DNA of 64,000 nt from JAVDCA01 sp035293985. GTDB lineage: Bacteria; Pseudomonadota; Alphaproteobacteria; Rhizobiales; Xanthobacteraceae. The number at the start of each line of letters is the position of its first letter. The first letter of the stretch is position 1. The position numbers and the translations under genes were made by a program. A model generated the notes under the pieces. It did not search any database. It saw only the letters and a list, made by a program, of their open reading frames with translations, and was not told the origin of the DNA. Shown in pieces: positions 16,410 through 24,990 of this stretch. Location of the stretch: positions 62,001-126,000 of the forward strand of contig DATGLS010000032.1 of NCBI GenBank assembly GCA_035293985.1. The letters run 5' to 3'.

Positions 16410-17144
16410 ATGCGCCGGGCCGATCGACTATTCGACATCATCCAGGTGCTGCGCACCGCGGCCCGACCGATGACGGCGGCCGCGCTCGCCGCCGAGCTCG
16501 AGGTGACGACGCGCACCGTCTATCGCGACATTGCGACGCTGCAGGCGCGGCGCGTGCCGATCGAGGGCGCCCCCGGCATCGGCTACGTGCTGCGCCGCGG
16601 CTTCGACCTGCCGCCGCTGATGTTCACGGCCGAGGAGATCGAGGCGATCGTCGTTGCCATGCGGCTCTTGCCGCGCACGGGCGATGTCGGCCTGCAGGAC
16701 GCCGCCGCCGGCGTCTTGTCCAAGATCGAGGTGGTGCTGCCGGCGGCGCTGCGCGCCCAGCTCGCGGCGCCCGCCGCCTATGTCTCCCCTCACGGCGCGC
16801 CGCCCCCCGCGGTCGCCGATCTCTCCGCTATCCGCGGCGCCATCCGCGAGGAGCGCAAGCTGCGCATCGACTATGTCGACGAGCACGGCCAGCCATCGGC
16901 GCGCACGATCTGGCCATTCGCGGTCGCCTACTACGTCGAGGCGACGCTGATCAACGCATGGTGCGAGCTGCGCGACGATTTCCGCCATTTCCGCGCCGAC
17001 CGCGTGCGCGCGCTCACCGTGCTCGACGAGGTCTTCCCGGTGCCGGGCCGCACCTTGATGGCCGGCTGGCTCGAGCGCTTCGCCCGCGACCTTGCGCCGG
17101 ACGGCGGGGGGCGCGGGCCCGCAACGCCCTCCTCCTCATCCTGA
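16410..17144 (+). CDS. WYL-domain (YafY-type) transcriptional regulator
   Basis: A 244-residue DeoR-like regulator. The N-terminal HTH reads RRADRLFDIIQVLRTAARPM then LEVTTRTVYRDIATLQARRV, typical of YafY proteins. The middle and C-terminal parts carry a WYL domain (LRIDYVDEHGQPSARTIWPF, then NAWCELRDDFRHFRADRV), a ligand-sensing module. The last ~10 codons run into the third dispersed repeat, so the end of the protein may be secondary. It is divergent from the DHA2 exporter across an 18-bp palindrome, making self- and exporter control likely. Confidence 0.86.
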   Translation: MRRADRLFDIIQVLRTAARPMTAAALAAELEVTTRTVYRDIATLQARRVPIEGAPGIGYVLRRGFDLPPLMFTAEEIEAIVVAMRLLPRTGDVGLQDAAAGVLSKIEVVLPAALRAQLAAPAAYVSPHGAPPPAVADLSAIRGAIREERKLRIDYVDEHGQPSARTIWPFAVAYYVEATLINAWCELRDDFRHFRADRVRALTVLDEVFPVPGRTLMAGWLERFARDLAPDGGGRGPATPSSSS

Positions 17145-17274
17145 GACGCACTCGCACGAGGCGCGAGTGCGCGTCGAAGGATGGGCTGCCGGGCGCGGGC
17201 ATCGCCATTTGCGTTCACTGCCCATGTTTCGAGACGCGCGCCGCAACGGCGGCCGCCCTCCTCACCATAAGGAG
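17132..17274. repeat. Dispersed intergenic hairpin repeat, copy 3 of 3
   Basis: It opens CTCCTCATCCTGAGACGC, contains GTCGAAGGATGGGCTG and CCCATGTTTCGAGACGCG, and closes CCTCCTCACCATAAGGAG. It overlaps the 3' ends of both convergent reading frames: the WYL regulator on the left and the PAS-domain fragment on the right. Confidence 0.75.
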
Positions 17275-17579
17275 TCTTGTTTGGCATGCTTCGTTTGGAA
17301 TGCGCGGCGCAGCTCGCCCGACCAATAAGCGTCGCGGGCAAGGTGCGCCCGCAGGTCCTCGATCGAGATGGCAAGCTTCGTCTGCAGCAGCGCGTGGCTG
17401 CTGCGCCCGATCGCCTCGTCCGCCGTGTATCCATAGAGCTGCTCGGCGCCGGCGTTCCAGAACTCGATCGGCCCGTCGAGGTGCCATGCCAGCATCGGCT
17501 CATAGGACAGCCACAGCAGATCGGCCAAACGTTCGGCGCGCTCGTAACTCGATCTGATGTCGGCAGTCTTGTGTCGCAT
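17262..17579 (-). pseudogene. PAS-domain protein, C-terminally truncated
   Basis: A 105-residue open frame holding a single PAS domain: LLWLSYEPMLAWHLDGPIEF, WNAGAEQLYGYTADEAIGR and LLQTKLAISIEDLRAHL. In intact proteins this domain precedes a histidine kinase or diguanylate cyclase module. Here the frame ends inside the dispersed repeat, right after LRRAFQTKH, so the effector half seems to have been lost when the repeat arrived. It could still be expressed as a stand-alone PAS protein, but the position of the stop argues for a remnant. Confidence 0.6.
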
Positions 17580-18027
17580 CCACGGCTCGCGTCACACCGC
17601 CCCGGGCTTCGTCCCGCGCCCAAGTAAATCCGATAACCGCAATCTGCCGGCAACGCGGGCGTCCGGATCATTTAGGGCGCGCTTGCTGCGGCTTTCAAGT
17701 CCTTGATATTGCGGATACCCTTCCAGGGGAGGCGCGGGACAGCGAGTCGAAGTTCCGACTAAGCCCACGCGCCGGGCGCTCGATGCGAACGAGTGTCTCA
17801 TAGCCTATATGCGGGCGCTTCAAAGCCGGCAAGCGCAAGGCAAAGCGCACCGCGACGCAACTCTGATCTTGGCAAGGGTCGCCAAGACCAGCGGGCGCCG
17901 GATCGACAAAAGATGAGCCGTTGAAGGATTTCAGGTCGCTTCATCCCGCATCGTGTCGCGCGATGCGGTCAACCGAACCGCCGGTCAAACCCAGGGTATA
18001 AAACCGGGTCAGGACGCAGCACACGGG
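17580..18027. other. Intergenic region, no convincing gene
   Basis: About 450 bp between the PAS fragment and the H-NS-like gene. A perfect 8-bp stem (CCGCATCG / CGATGCGG, 17946-17968) may be a weak terminator but has no T-run. A short frame ending at 17917 (ILARVAKTSGRRIDKR) is too short and unsupported to call. Confidence 0.5.
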
Positions 18028-18357
18028 CTACTTGATCAGAAATGCCTCTTTCTTGAGCTTACCGGCCTTCATCTCGTCGCGCATCCAGCGCGGCGTCGCG
18101 CCGCGGCCCGCCCAGGTCAGCTTCGGGTCCTTACGGCTGCGGTATTTGGCCGGTACCTTTCGCCCTTTGAGGGCGGAGCCGCGCGGACGGCCCGGCTTGC
18201 GGCCGCGCTTGGCGCCGGTGGTGGTCTGCGTTCCGGTCAGGCGCGATAGCTGCTTTTGCAACTCGGCCGCCTGCTCACTCAATGTCGCCGTAATGCTGTC
18301 GCGCAAATCGATCAATGCTTCGATCGACATTTTCGCCAAGTTGCGTGGACGAGCCAT
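18028..18357 (-). CDS. H-NS family nucleoid-associated protein
   Basis: A 109-residue DNA-binding protein. The N-terminal half is a coiled-coil oligomerisation region (LAKMSIEALIDLRDSITATL, SEQAAELQKQLSRL), followed by a basic AT-hook-like linker GRKPGRPRG and the H-NS C-terminal domain KYRSRKDPKLTWAGRGATPRWM. H-NS proteins silence AT-rich, often foreign, DNA. The ATG at 18357 follows AGGAGA. Whether it acts on the AT-rich tract at 44.5 kb is unknown. Confidence 0.88.
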   Translation of the reverse strand: MARPRNLAKMSIEALIDLRDSITATLSEQAAELQKQLSRLTGTQTTTGAKRGRKPGRPRGSALKGRKVPAKYRSRKDPKLTWAGRGATPRWMRDEMKAGKLKKEAFLIK

Positions 18358-18447
18358 CGGAATCTCCTGTGAAAACAAAAACCCACGCCTCCTCTATACG
18401 CCAGTGCAAAGGGTTTGGCAAAAAACCTTGGGTTGGGTTGACGTAAT

Positions 18448-18507
18448 GTGAATTTCCGACACTCGACGTGAATTTCGGCACTCCAGCCGAAATTCGGCAC
18501 TCGAATA
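18448..18507. repeat. Three 20-bp imperfect tandem repeats
   Basis: Consecutive 20-bp units at 18448-18467, 18468-18487 and 18488-18507 follow the pattern GTGAATTTCGGCACTCNAN. They lie between the H-NS-like and metallo-hydrolase genes. Multiple short terminal repeats of this sort are seen at the ends of IS21-type elements, so this could be a residual IS end (inference). Confidence 0.6.
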
Positions 18508-18535
18508 ACTTCTCCGTTACCACCAAGTGGTGCAC

Positions 18536-19498
18536 ATGACGACAAAGCCGCCCTCAGACCATTTCGATGGCCAACGTTTCTTCAATCCCACCTTGCCCAA
18601 AGGCTTTGTCACTACGCGGCGCAGCCTCCTGAAGATGCTGCGCGAGCCGCGCAAGCCGTGGCCGGCCTGGATCGAGAACCGCGGCGTGCCCCGCCTCGAC
18701 GCAAAGCTCGGCACCGGCGAGATCGCAATCACGTTCGTCAATCACGCGACCTTTCTCATCCAGGCTGGCGGCGCGGCGATCCTCACCGATCCGATCTGGT
18801 CCGAGCGCGCGAGCCCCTTTCGGCGGATCGGACCAAAGCGGGTGCGAGCGCCCGGCGTCGCCTTCGACGGGCTTCCGCCGATCGATCTCGTGCTTTTGAG
18901 CCACAATCACTACGACCACCTCGATGTCGCCACGCTCGCGCGCCTGCGGGCACGCTTCGATCCGATCGTGCTTGCGGCCGCTGGCGATGGCCGCCTGCTC
19001 GCGCCGCTGCGGTTTGCCCGCACCCACGAGCTCGATTGGTGGGAGCGGGTTCGGTTGGACGAGGGGCTCGCGATAAGCTTCGTGCCCGCGCAGCATTTTT
19101 CCGCCCGCGGCCTGTTCGACCGGCAGCGGAGCCTCTGGGGCGGCTATGTAATCGAAAGCCGCGGCCGGCGGATCTATTTCGGCGGCGATACGGGATATTC
19201 ATCGCATTTCGTCGATATCGCAAACCGGCTCGGCTCGCCCGACATCGCAATCCTCGGCATCGGCGCCTATGAGCCGCGCTGGTTCATGAAAACGGTCCAC
19301 ATGAATCCCGCCGAAGCGGTCCGCGCTCATCGCGACCTCGGCAGCCGGCAAAGCATCGGCATGCATTTCGGGACCTTTCAGCTGACCACCGAGGCGATCG
19401 ATCAGCCGCTGGTCGATCTCAAAGTGGCGCTCGCCGAAAGAGACATTCCTGAAAGCGAATTCGTGACGCTGCAGGAAGGCGAGACGCGAATCTATTAG
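18536..19498 (+). CDS. MBL-fold metallohydrolase, NAPE-PLD/UlaG-like
   Basis: A 320-residue metallo-beta-lactamase-fold enzyme. The metal site is LLSHNHYDHLD (HxHxDH), with further ligands in FVPAQHFSARG, YFGGDTGYSSHF and GMHFGTFQL. The N-terminal block (RFFNPTLPKG, then PWPAWIENRGVPRLD) and overall length match N-acyl-phosphatidylethanolamine phospholipase D-like bacterial proteins. There is no signal peptide. The ATG at 18536 was preferred over the GTG at 18527. It stands alone, reading away from the H-NS-like gene; its lipid or other substrate is unproven. Confidence 0.85.
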   Translation: MTTKPPSDHFDGQRFFNPTLPKGFVTTRRSLLKMLREPRKPWPAWIENRGVPRLDAKLGTGEIAITFVNHATFLIQAGGAAILTDPIWSERASPFRRIGPKRVRAPGVAFDGLPPIDLVLLSHNHYDHLDVATLARLRARFDPIVLAAAGDGRLLAPLRFARTHELDWWERVRLDEGLAISFVPAQHFSARGLFDRQRSLWGGYVIESRGRRIYFGGDTGYSSHFVDIANRLGSPDIAILGIGAYEPRWFMKTVHMNPAEAVRAHRDLGSRQSIGMHFGTFQLTTEAIDQPLVDLKVALAERDIPESEFVTLQEGETRIY

Positions 19499-19571
19499 TC
19501 AAGGCGTGTTGCGCCGCGGCGCGTGTTGATAGGCTCCCGCGCTCGCCACGGGTCAAAACCAGGAGAAGAAC

Positions 19572-20438
19572 GTGCGCCAAAGGTGGAAACAGGCGGGCCT
19601 GATCTTTCTCAGCCTACTCGCGCTGGCTGTCGCACTTTTCGCGTTCGCCCATGCGTTGCGCTGGTTGCGTATCATACCCGTGGTCGTCACCTACGGTTCG
19701 GCGGCGATCACTGGCTCGGCGGCGACCATCGCGCTCCTCGTCTATCTCGCGGCCGTGCGATGGATCGAACGGCGACCGGTGACGGAATTCTCCCCCTCCC
19801 CCGCATTGCCCGAGCTCATCCTCGGCCTCGTCGCCGGGCTCATGCTGTTTGCATTCGTAATTGCCATTCTCTGGATCGCCGGCGCCTATCAGCCGCTGGG
19901 GTGGGGCTCGCTCGACGGAATAGGATTTGCCTTTCCGCTCTGGCTGGCGGTCGGCGTGATGGAGGAAATCGAGTTTCGCGGGCTGGTTTATCGATTGTGC
20001 TGCGCCGTTTTCGGAACCTGGGGCGCGATCGTCGTGAGCGGTGTCCTGTTCGGCCTCGTCCACGGAGCGGCCCCGGGTGCGACCCCGATGGCGTTGACGT
20101 CGGTCGCGATCGCCGGGCTCATGCTTGGCGCGGCCTTTGCGCTCACAGGCCGCCTGTGGTTTCCGATCGGCATCCATGCGGGCTGGAATTTCGCCGAGGG
20201 CTCGCTGTTCGGCACCGCGGTCTCGGGCGGCAATCTCGGGGCCAGCGCGATCCGGGCAAAGCTCGCCGGACCCGAGCTCCTGGCCGGGGGGCGTTTCGGT
20301 CCGGAAGCGTCGATCGTGACCGTGATCGTGCTCCTGATCGCAACCATCATCTTGATATGGCGCGTCGCCAAGCTACCGCGCGTCGAGCCACCGATCTGGC
20401 GCGCCGGCAAGGAAGCGCCGCCGATGATCGAGACCTAG
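19572..20438 (+). CDS. CPBP-family intramembrane metalloprotease
   Basis: A 288-residue polytopic membrane protein of the CPBP/Abi family. Catalytic motifs are visible: MEEIEFRGLVYR (EExxxR), SGVLFGLVHG (FxxxH) and IGIHAGWNF (HxxxN/B). These proteases cleave within the membrane; in bacteria roles include bacteriocin immunity and prenyl-protein processing. The start is GTG at 19572 preceded by AGGAGAAG. It converges on a thioesterase gene with 7 bp between the stops. Confidence 0.85.
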   Translation: MRQRWKQAGLIFLSLLALAVALFAFAHALRWLRIIPVVVTYGSAAITGSAATIALLVYLAAVRWIERRPVTEFSPSPALPELILGLVAGLMLFAFVIAILWIAGAYQPLGWGSLDGIGFAFPLWLAVGVMEEIEFRGLVYRLCCAVFGTWGAIVVSGVLFGLVHGAAPGATPMALTSVAIAGLMLGAAFALTGRLWFPIGIHAGWNFAEGSLFGTAVSGGNLGASAIRAKLAGPELLAGGRFGPEASIVTVIVLLIATIILIWRVAKLPRVEPPIWRAGKEAPPMIET

Positions 20439-20445
20439 CGCCCGC

Positions 20446-20892
20446 CTACTTGCCGAGCGTCTTCCACACGCCATTGGCGGTGGCGACGACGCGATCGCCC
20501 ACCATGAGCTCGCCGCTCATGAACACCACCGAACGCGTGCGCCGCACCACGCGGCAATGCGCCTCGACGAAGTCGCCGATCTGCACGGCGTCGATGAAAT
20601 GCATGTCGAGCTGCATGGTCGCCTGCGGCTGGCGCCCGTTGGCATGCCAGCAGGTCATGCCCATGGAGCGATCCGCGAAGGTCATCAGCATGCCGCCCTG
20701 CACGACGCCGCGGCGATTGTGGTGCTTCGGCTCGGCCTGGAAGGCATAGCGAAAGGAATCGCCATGCGGGCGCGACCAGAGCGGGCCAACCAGGCCGATG
20801 AAGCCATCGTCGCGATAAGGCTCCCAGCCGGCCGCCGCGGGATCGAAGGCCTTGGGAGCCGCGGCAACCGAAGGCTGCTTGGTATCGGACAT
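20446..20892 (-). CDS. PaaI-type hotdog-fold thioesterase
   Basis: A 148-residue hotdog domain protein. The region HHNRRGVVQGGMLMTFADRSMG carries the family's asparagine and the G-G-x-x-x-x-x-D active-site pattern, followed by TMQLDMHFIDAVQIGDFVEA. Such cytosolic enzymes hydrolyse acyl-CoA thioesters, often phenylacetyl- or other aryl-CoA. It stands alone; the substrate is unknown. Confidence 0.83.
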   Translation of the reverse strand: MSDTKQPSVAAAPKAFDPAAAGWEPYRDDGFIGLVGPLWSRPHGDSFRYAFQAEPKHHNRRGVVQGGMLMTFADRSMGMTCWHANGRQPQATMQLDMHFIDAVQIGDFVEAHCRVVRRTRSVVFMSGELMVGDRVVATANGVWKTLGK

Positions 20893-20905
20893 CGAAGTAT
20901 TCGCT

Positions 20906-20942
20906 CACAAACAAACCGCCGGCGCGACATGCGCGCCGGCGG
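20906..20942 (-). terminator. Probable rho-independent terminator of the lactonase-like gene
   Basis: A perfect 11-bp GC stem (CCGCCGGCGCG / CGCGCCGGCGG, 20916-20942) with a 5-base loop lies 35 bp past the stop of the gene at 20977. On the minus strand it is followed by a T-rich tail (TTTGTTTG). Confidence 0.7.
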
Positions 20943-20976
20943 AAATCACACTTGCCGCCATATATGCTCGCCGCCG

Positions 20977-21786
20977 TTACTTAGCGGCCTCGGGGAATTT
21001 CGGCAACTTGTCCACGTCGCGTGCGTCGTGCTGGATGATGACGGTCGCGTGCAGGTTGGTGGAGAGCCTCTTGAGGCGGTCGATCGACGCGAGCGTCTCG
21101 GCCCGATTGTAGTTGAACCAGGGCACGCCATTGGTGTCCCAGTTCTCGCGGAAGTGCACGGCGTCACCGGTAATGATGAAGTTGCGCCTGGTGAGCTTCA
21201 CCAGCAGGCTGTGGTGGCCGGGCGTGTGTCCCGGCGTCGCCAGCATGATCACGCTGCCGTCGCCGAAGATGTCCTTGTCGGTCGCGACCGGCGTGACCTT
21301 GCTGTCACCCTTGGCCCAGGGCTCGAACGGCTTGTAATTGACGCCCTCGGCCGGATGCGGGCTCGTGATCGCGTTCCAGTCGCCGGTGCCGATCAGGAGC
21401 TCGGCTTTCGGGAACGAGCCGACCTGACCGGTATGGTCGGCATGATAGTGGCTGATGCCGACATACTTGATCTGCTCGGGCTTGATGTTGAGCTTGGCGA
21501 GCTGGTCGACGACGCTGACCTTCGGCGCCACCTTGGGGGCGGTCATCGAGTGGCCGGTATCCCAGAGCAGATACTCGTCGCCGTGCTTGATCACGTAGCA
21601 GCTGAAGACGAACTGGCGCTTCATATCGCCATAGGTAAATGTGTCCGAGAAGCGCTGATTGACGGCCACCGGCTCTTGCGGCGTGCCGCAATCGAGACGG
21701 GTGATCGACACGTCGGCCGCTTGCGCGGACGCCGCGAACACAACGGCTGCGGCGCCAGCCGCGAGCATCGGCACGATTCTGTTCAT
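20977..21786 (-). CDS. Exported MBL-fold hydrolase, N-acyl homoserine lactonase-like
   Basis: A 269-residue protein with a cleavable signal peptide (MLAAGAAAVVFAASAQAA). The metallo-beta-lactamase metal site is VGISHYHADHTGQ, and MLATPGHTPGHHSLLV, FIITGDAVHF and VIIQHDARD supply later ligands. The arrangement and EYLLWDTGHS near the N-terminus match AiiA/AttM-type lactonases, but those are cytosolic while this one is exported. It could open homoserine or other lactones in the periplasm. The ATG at 21786 follows GGGAGGAAA. Single gene with its own terminator. Confidence 0.83.
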   Translation of the reverse strand: MNRIVPMLAAGAAAVVFAASAQAADVSITRLDCGTPQEPVAVNQRFSDTFTYGDMKRQFVFSCYVIKHGDEYLLWDTGHSMTAPKVAPKVSVVDQLAKLNIKPEQIKYVGISHYHADHTGQVGSFPKAELLIGTGDWNAITSPHPAEGVNYKPFEPWAKGDSKVTPVATDKDIFGDGSVIMLATPGHTPGHHSLLVKLTRRNFIITGDAVHFRENWDTNGVPWFNYNRAETLASIDRLKRLSTNLHATVIIQHDARDVDKLPKFPEAAK

Positions 21787-21886
21787 TGTTTCCTCCCTTG
21801 AACCGCGCGCGGATGCTAGCGAATTTCGATTTCGCCCGGAAGTATGCGCGCGACGATGTCTCGGAAGTCGACCTCGGATGTCGGCC

Positions 21887-22876
21887 TCAAAGGCCAGCCT
21901 GAAAGAGAGGCGACGTTGGAACGATGCAGGGTCCGGCAATGTGGGGGGTCGGCAGCAGCTCGGGTGCAGGTGATTTGGCGACATCGCTTTGCGACGCCGC
22001 GACGTGCACGAGATCGTAGAGATACATGCGGCAGGCGAACGCGCGGTCATGGCTCGCCCATAGGCGCGGCAGGATCTCCACGCCGCGTCCGCCGCGCTCG
22101 TGCAGGCGGACGAGCCCGGCCGCCTGCGCGGTCTCGAGCAACCGGCGCACGTGCGTGCGCGAAAGGCCGAAGCGCTCGCCCGCATGGCCGTAGGGCAGCG
22201 CCGCATGCAGCCCGTCGCCGGCCGCGAGCGCCGCCTGCAGCAGCGCGGCGAGCACCATGTATCCGCCCGCAGCCGCGAAGAAGAGATGCATGTCGGGCAC
22301 CGCGCGCATCAGCTTCGCACCGAGCCGCATCAGCGGCGCGCCGGCGCGACGGAAGCGTCGATGGAATTGCGGATCGTGGCGCAGCGCCGCGGCATAGTCG
22401 TGCTGCGGATAGCAGACCGCAAGCGGGGCAAAATGCGCGGCGAGCCAGGCGCGATCGTGCGCATGCGCCGCTTGCGTGGGGCGTACCAACCGCAGTCGTC
22501 GGTCGTAAGGGCATGGAACGAGCTCGACCAGGCCGACCTCGCACAGGCGGCCGACGAGCTCGTCGACGTGGCGCTCGCTCGCGAGCCCGGACGCGGCGAC
22601 CTCGCGCCGCAGCCGCCCGATGGTCAGCCAGGTATCGCGGCGCGCCGGATCCCGCGCGGCATCGAGCACGATCGCCATCAGGAAGACGGCGAAGCGCCCG
22701 CTCTCGACGAGCAGCCGCACCATCAGCGGGTTGTCGTCGTAGGTGTCGACGAAGCGATCGAGAAAGATCTTGCGCGCGTCGGCGAGGCGCGGATGTTCGG
22801 CGATATCCGCAAACGAGACGCGCGGCGTGGCGCCGACGAGGCGCTCGATTTCGGCCGGAAAGCATTCGGGAGTCAT
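21887..22876 (-). CDS. Uncharacterised protein with two winged-helix-like regions (paralogue of the protein at 34025)
   Basis: A 329-residue cytosolic protein of no named family. Two stretches look like winged helices: residues ~85-135 (LRREVAASGLASERHVDELV, then LCEVGLVELV and DRRLRLV) and ~250-290 (GERFGLSRTHVRRLLETAQA, then AGLVRLHERGGRGVEILPRL). Between them is a helical domain. The same architecture and many identical blocks (RLVG, FLDxF/NAFLDVYD, LVRLLxExGRFxVF, LAAxFAPLA) occur in the protein at 34025-34960. It may be a tandem-HTH regulator. The frame ends near 21887, after a low-similarity tail. Confidence 0.75.
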   Translation of the reverse strand: MTPECFPAEIERLVGATPRVSFADIAEHPRLADARKIFLDRFVDTYDDNPLMVRLLVESGRFAVFLMAIVLDAARDPARRDTWLTIGRLRREVAASGLASERHVDELVGRLCEVGLVELVPCPYDRRLRLVRPTQAAHAHDRAWLAAHFAPLAVCYPQHDYAAALRHDPQFHRRFRRAGAPLMRLGAKLMRAVPDMHLFFAAAGGYMVLAALLQAALAAGDGLHAALPYGHAGERFGLSRTHVRRLLETAQAAGLVRLHERGGRGVEILPRLWASHDRAFACRMYLYDLVHVAASQSDVAKSPAPELLPTPHIAGPCIVPTSPLFQAGL

Positions 22877-23122
22877 GGCGGGGTCGCCGTCGCGGGGAGT
22901 CGGCGGAGGGGACGTTGCCGACAGATGCGGTTTTAGCGAGGCCCGACTGAATGGCTGCGGAGGACGGTGTTCAGCGACCGTTCACTCCGCCGCCAACGTA
23001 TCGCCCGCGCGCCACAACCGCCGATAGCGGCTCACGATGGCGCATGTTCATAGCCGTTCGAGGAACGGCGTTGCTTCGCTCGCCTGTGTCGGCGAGCCGG
23101 CGTCCACCTCGCCGGAGATGCG

Positions 23123-24382
23123 CTAGGCCGGATTTGCACCAGCCGGCAAGGCGATCGGGCCGCGGCCGAATTGCGCGCCCTTGGCTTCGGTCCCGAGCGC
23201 CGTGAGGATCGCGATCACGATCGCGACAACGCCGGCGACCACTGCCAACGCGAGGCCGTAGTTTCCGCCGTAGTGGCTCGCGATCCCGGCCTGCAGGGGC
23301 GCGTTGACCGAGGCGATCAGGTTGCCGAGCTGATAGGTGAAGCCCGGGAACGTGCCGCGCGCCGCGTCGGGCGAAAGCTCGTTCAAATGGACCGGGATCA
23401 CCCCCCAGGCGCCCTGCACGCAGATCTGCATCAGGAAGGCGCCGACCGCAAGCCAGATGACGCTGGTCGAAAAAGCCCACAGCGGCAGCACCGGGAGCGC
23501 GAGCACCGCCGCGATCACGATGATGCGGCGGCGCCCGAAACGCTCGGACATCGCACCGAACCAGATGCCGCCGATGATGGCGCCGATATTGTAGATGATC
23601 GCGATCACGCTGGTCGCGTGGACGGAGAGCTTGTGCTGCACCTGGAGAAAGGTCGGATAGAGATCCTGGGTGCCGTGACTGAAGAAGTTGAAGGCGGTCA
23701 TCAGCACGACCGCGTAGATCGCGAGGCGCCAGTGCCCGCGCAGCACCGCCATCGTGCTCCCCGCGCCGCCGGCGCCGCCGCGCGCCGCCGTCGCGCGCCA
23801 CGCGGGCGACTCCGGCACGTGGCGGCGGATATACAGAACCAGCAATGCCGGCACGACGCCGACCATGAACATGCCGCGCCAGCCGATATAGGGAAACAGC
23901 ACGCCATAGACGATCGAGGCGAGGAAGTAGCCGGCCGGATAGCCCGACTGCAGCAAACCGGAGACGAGGCCGCGCGACCGCGGCGGGATCGACTCCATGG
24001 TGAGCGACGCCCCGACGCCCCATTCGCCGCCCATGGCGACGCCGTAGAGGGCGCGCAGGATGAGCAATGCCGTCAAGCTCGGCGCAAAGCCGGAGACGAA
24101 CTCGAGGGCGGAGTAGAGCAGGACATCGGCGATCAGGGTGGGACGGCGCCCCCACCGGTCGGCCGCGCGTCCGAACAGGTAGGCGCCCACCGGCCGCATC
24201 GCCAAGGTGAGCAGGAGCGCGAACGTGACCTCGGCGACGTCGACCTTGAATTCCGCCGCGATGTCCTTGAGCACGAACACCAGGAGGAAATAGTCGAACG
24301 CATCGAGCGTCCAGCCGAGAAAACTCGCGGCGACCACATGCTTCTGCTCGCTGGTCCAGCCGGAAAGAGCTTCGATGCGCAT
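23123..24382 (-). CDS. MFS transporter, SHS (lactate/sialate:H+ symporter) type
   Basis: A 419-residue inner-membrane transporter with twelve hydrophobic segments. N-terminal block FLGWTLDAFDYFLLVFVLKD, loop motif GRAADRWGRRPTLIADVLLY and the SHS-type GVAMGGEWGVGASLTMESIP are characteristic of NanT/JEN-like proteins. It probably imports a monocarboxylate or sialic acid-like compound with protons. No catabolic partner gene is adjacent. The ATG at 24382 was chosen as the family start. Confidence 0.86.
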   Translation of the reverse strand: MRIEALSGWTSEQKHVVAASFLGWTLDAFDYFLLVFVLKDIAAEFKVDVAEVTFALLLTLAMRPVGAYLFGRAADRWGRRPTLIADVLLYSALEFVSGFAPSLTALLILRALYGVAMGGEWGVGASLTMESIPPRSRGLVSGLLQSGYPAGYFLASIVYGVLFPYIGWRGMFMVGVVPALLVLYIRRHVPESPAWRATAARGGAGGAGSTMAVLRGHWRLAIYAVVLMTAFNFFSHGTQDLYPTFLQVQHKLSVHATSVIAIIYNIGAIIGGIWFGAMSERFGRRRIIVIAAVLALPVLPLWAFSTSVIWLAVGAFLMQICVQGAWGVIPVHLNELSPDAARGTFPGFTYQLGNLIASVNAPLQAGIASHYGGNYGLALAVVAGVVAIVIAILTALGTEAKGAQFGRGPIALPAGANPA

Positions 24383-24517
24383 GGGGAATCCTCACAAGCG
24401 CCCGGCGCGATGCATCGGGGCAACCTCGTGCTGGAGATAGAACCCCACGGGAACGGCGCGAGTTCCACGCGCACGGCCGCCATCCCGCTGGTCAGCGTGT
24501 CGTCGAAGCAAACCGAC

Positions 24518-24955
24518 TCAATTCGGCCGCCACGCGGCCGCCGTGCTGCAGCGCACGTAGCCGTGGGTCTCGTTGCCGAATTCGGCCGCTCGGGTGCCGA
24601 GGCTGATGTGGCGCGTGTCCGTCGCTTTCAGCGTGATGGCGGCAGTGAAATCGCGGCCCTTGATCTCGCATTTGCCTTGCATCGTCCATGTCGTGCCGGA
24701 AGCGTGCAGGTTCGAGACCTCGCACGTCGCCGGCGTGATCCATTCGATCTCGGTAGGGCGGATGATCATCAGGCCCGCGCCGCGCATGCGCGCCTCGTTG
24801 GCGATCCGATCACGCAGGTAGTCCCGGCAGTGGGCGGCCGAGTAGGCCCAGGTGCCGCCGTATCGGCCGAGATCGGCGGCGGCCGCCGCGGGCGCCGGCG
24901 CCGCCAACGTGACCGTGCCGAGCATGAGGGAAACGATCGCAAATGGTTCAGGCAC
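24518..24955 (-). CDS. Hypothetical exported protein
   Basis: A 145-residue protein starting at GTG 24955, which is preceded by GGGGAGGAGAG. The first ~28 residues form a signal peptide (IVSLMLGTVTLAAPAPAAAA). The mature domain begins DLGRYGGTWAYSAAHCRDYL and contains four cysteines (two in CEVSN and GKCEIKG), suggesting disulfides in the periplasm. Similar small exported proteins occur in Bradyrhizobiaceae without assigned function. It follows the PrsW-like gene on the same strand by 35 bp and may share its transcript. Confidence 0.75.
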   Translation of the reverse strand: MPEPFAIVSLMLGTVTLAAPAPAAAAADLGRYGGTWAYSAAHCRDYLRDRIANEARMRGAGLMIIRPTEIEWITPATCEVSNLHASGTTWTMQGKCEIKGRDFTAAITLKATDTRHISLGTRAAEFGNETHGYVRCSTAAAWRPN

Positions 24956-24990
24956 ATATGCTCTCCTCCCCCAAAGACTATGGTCGGTGC

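Noticed and set aside
17808..17917. Short open frame ending RRIDKR as a gene
   Set aside because: About 36 codons from an internal ATG, no ribosome site, no recognised similarity.
23054..23070. GCCGTTC/GAACGGC hairpin as a terminator for the SHS transporter
   Set aside because: Stem is perfect but there is no T-run on the relevant strand and it lies more than 50 bp past the stop.
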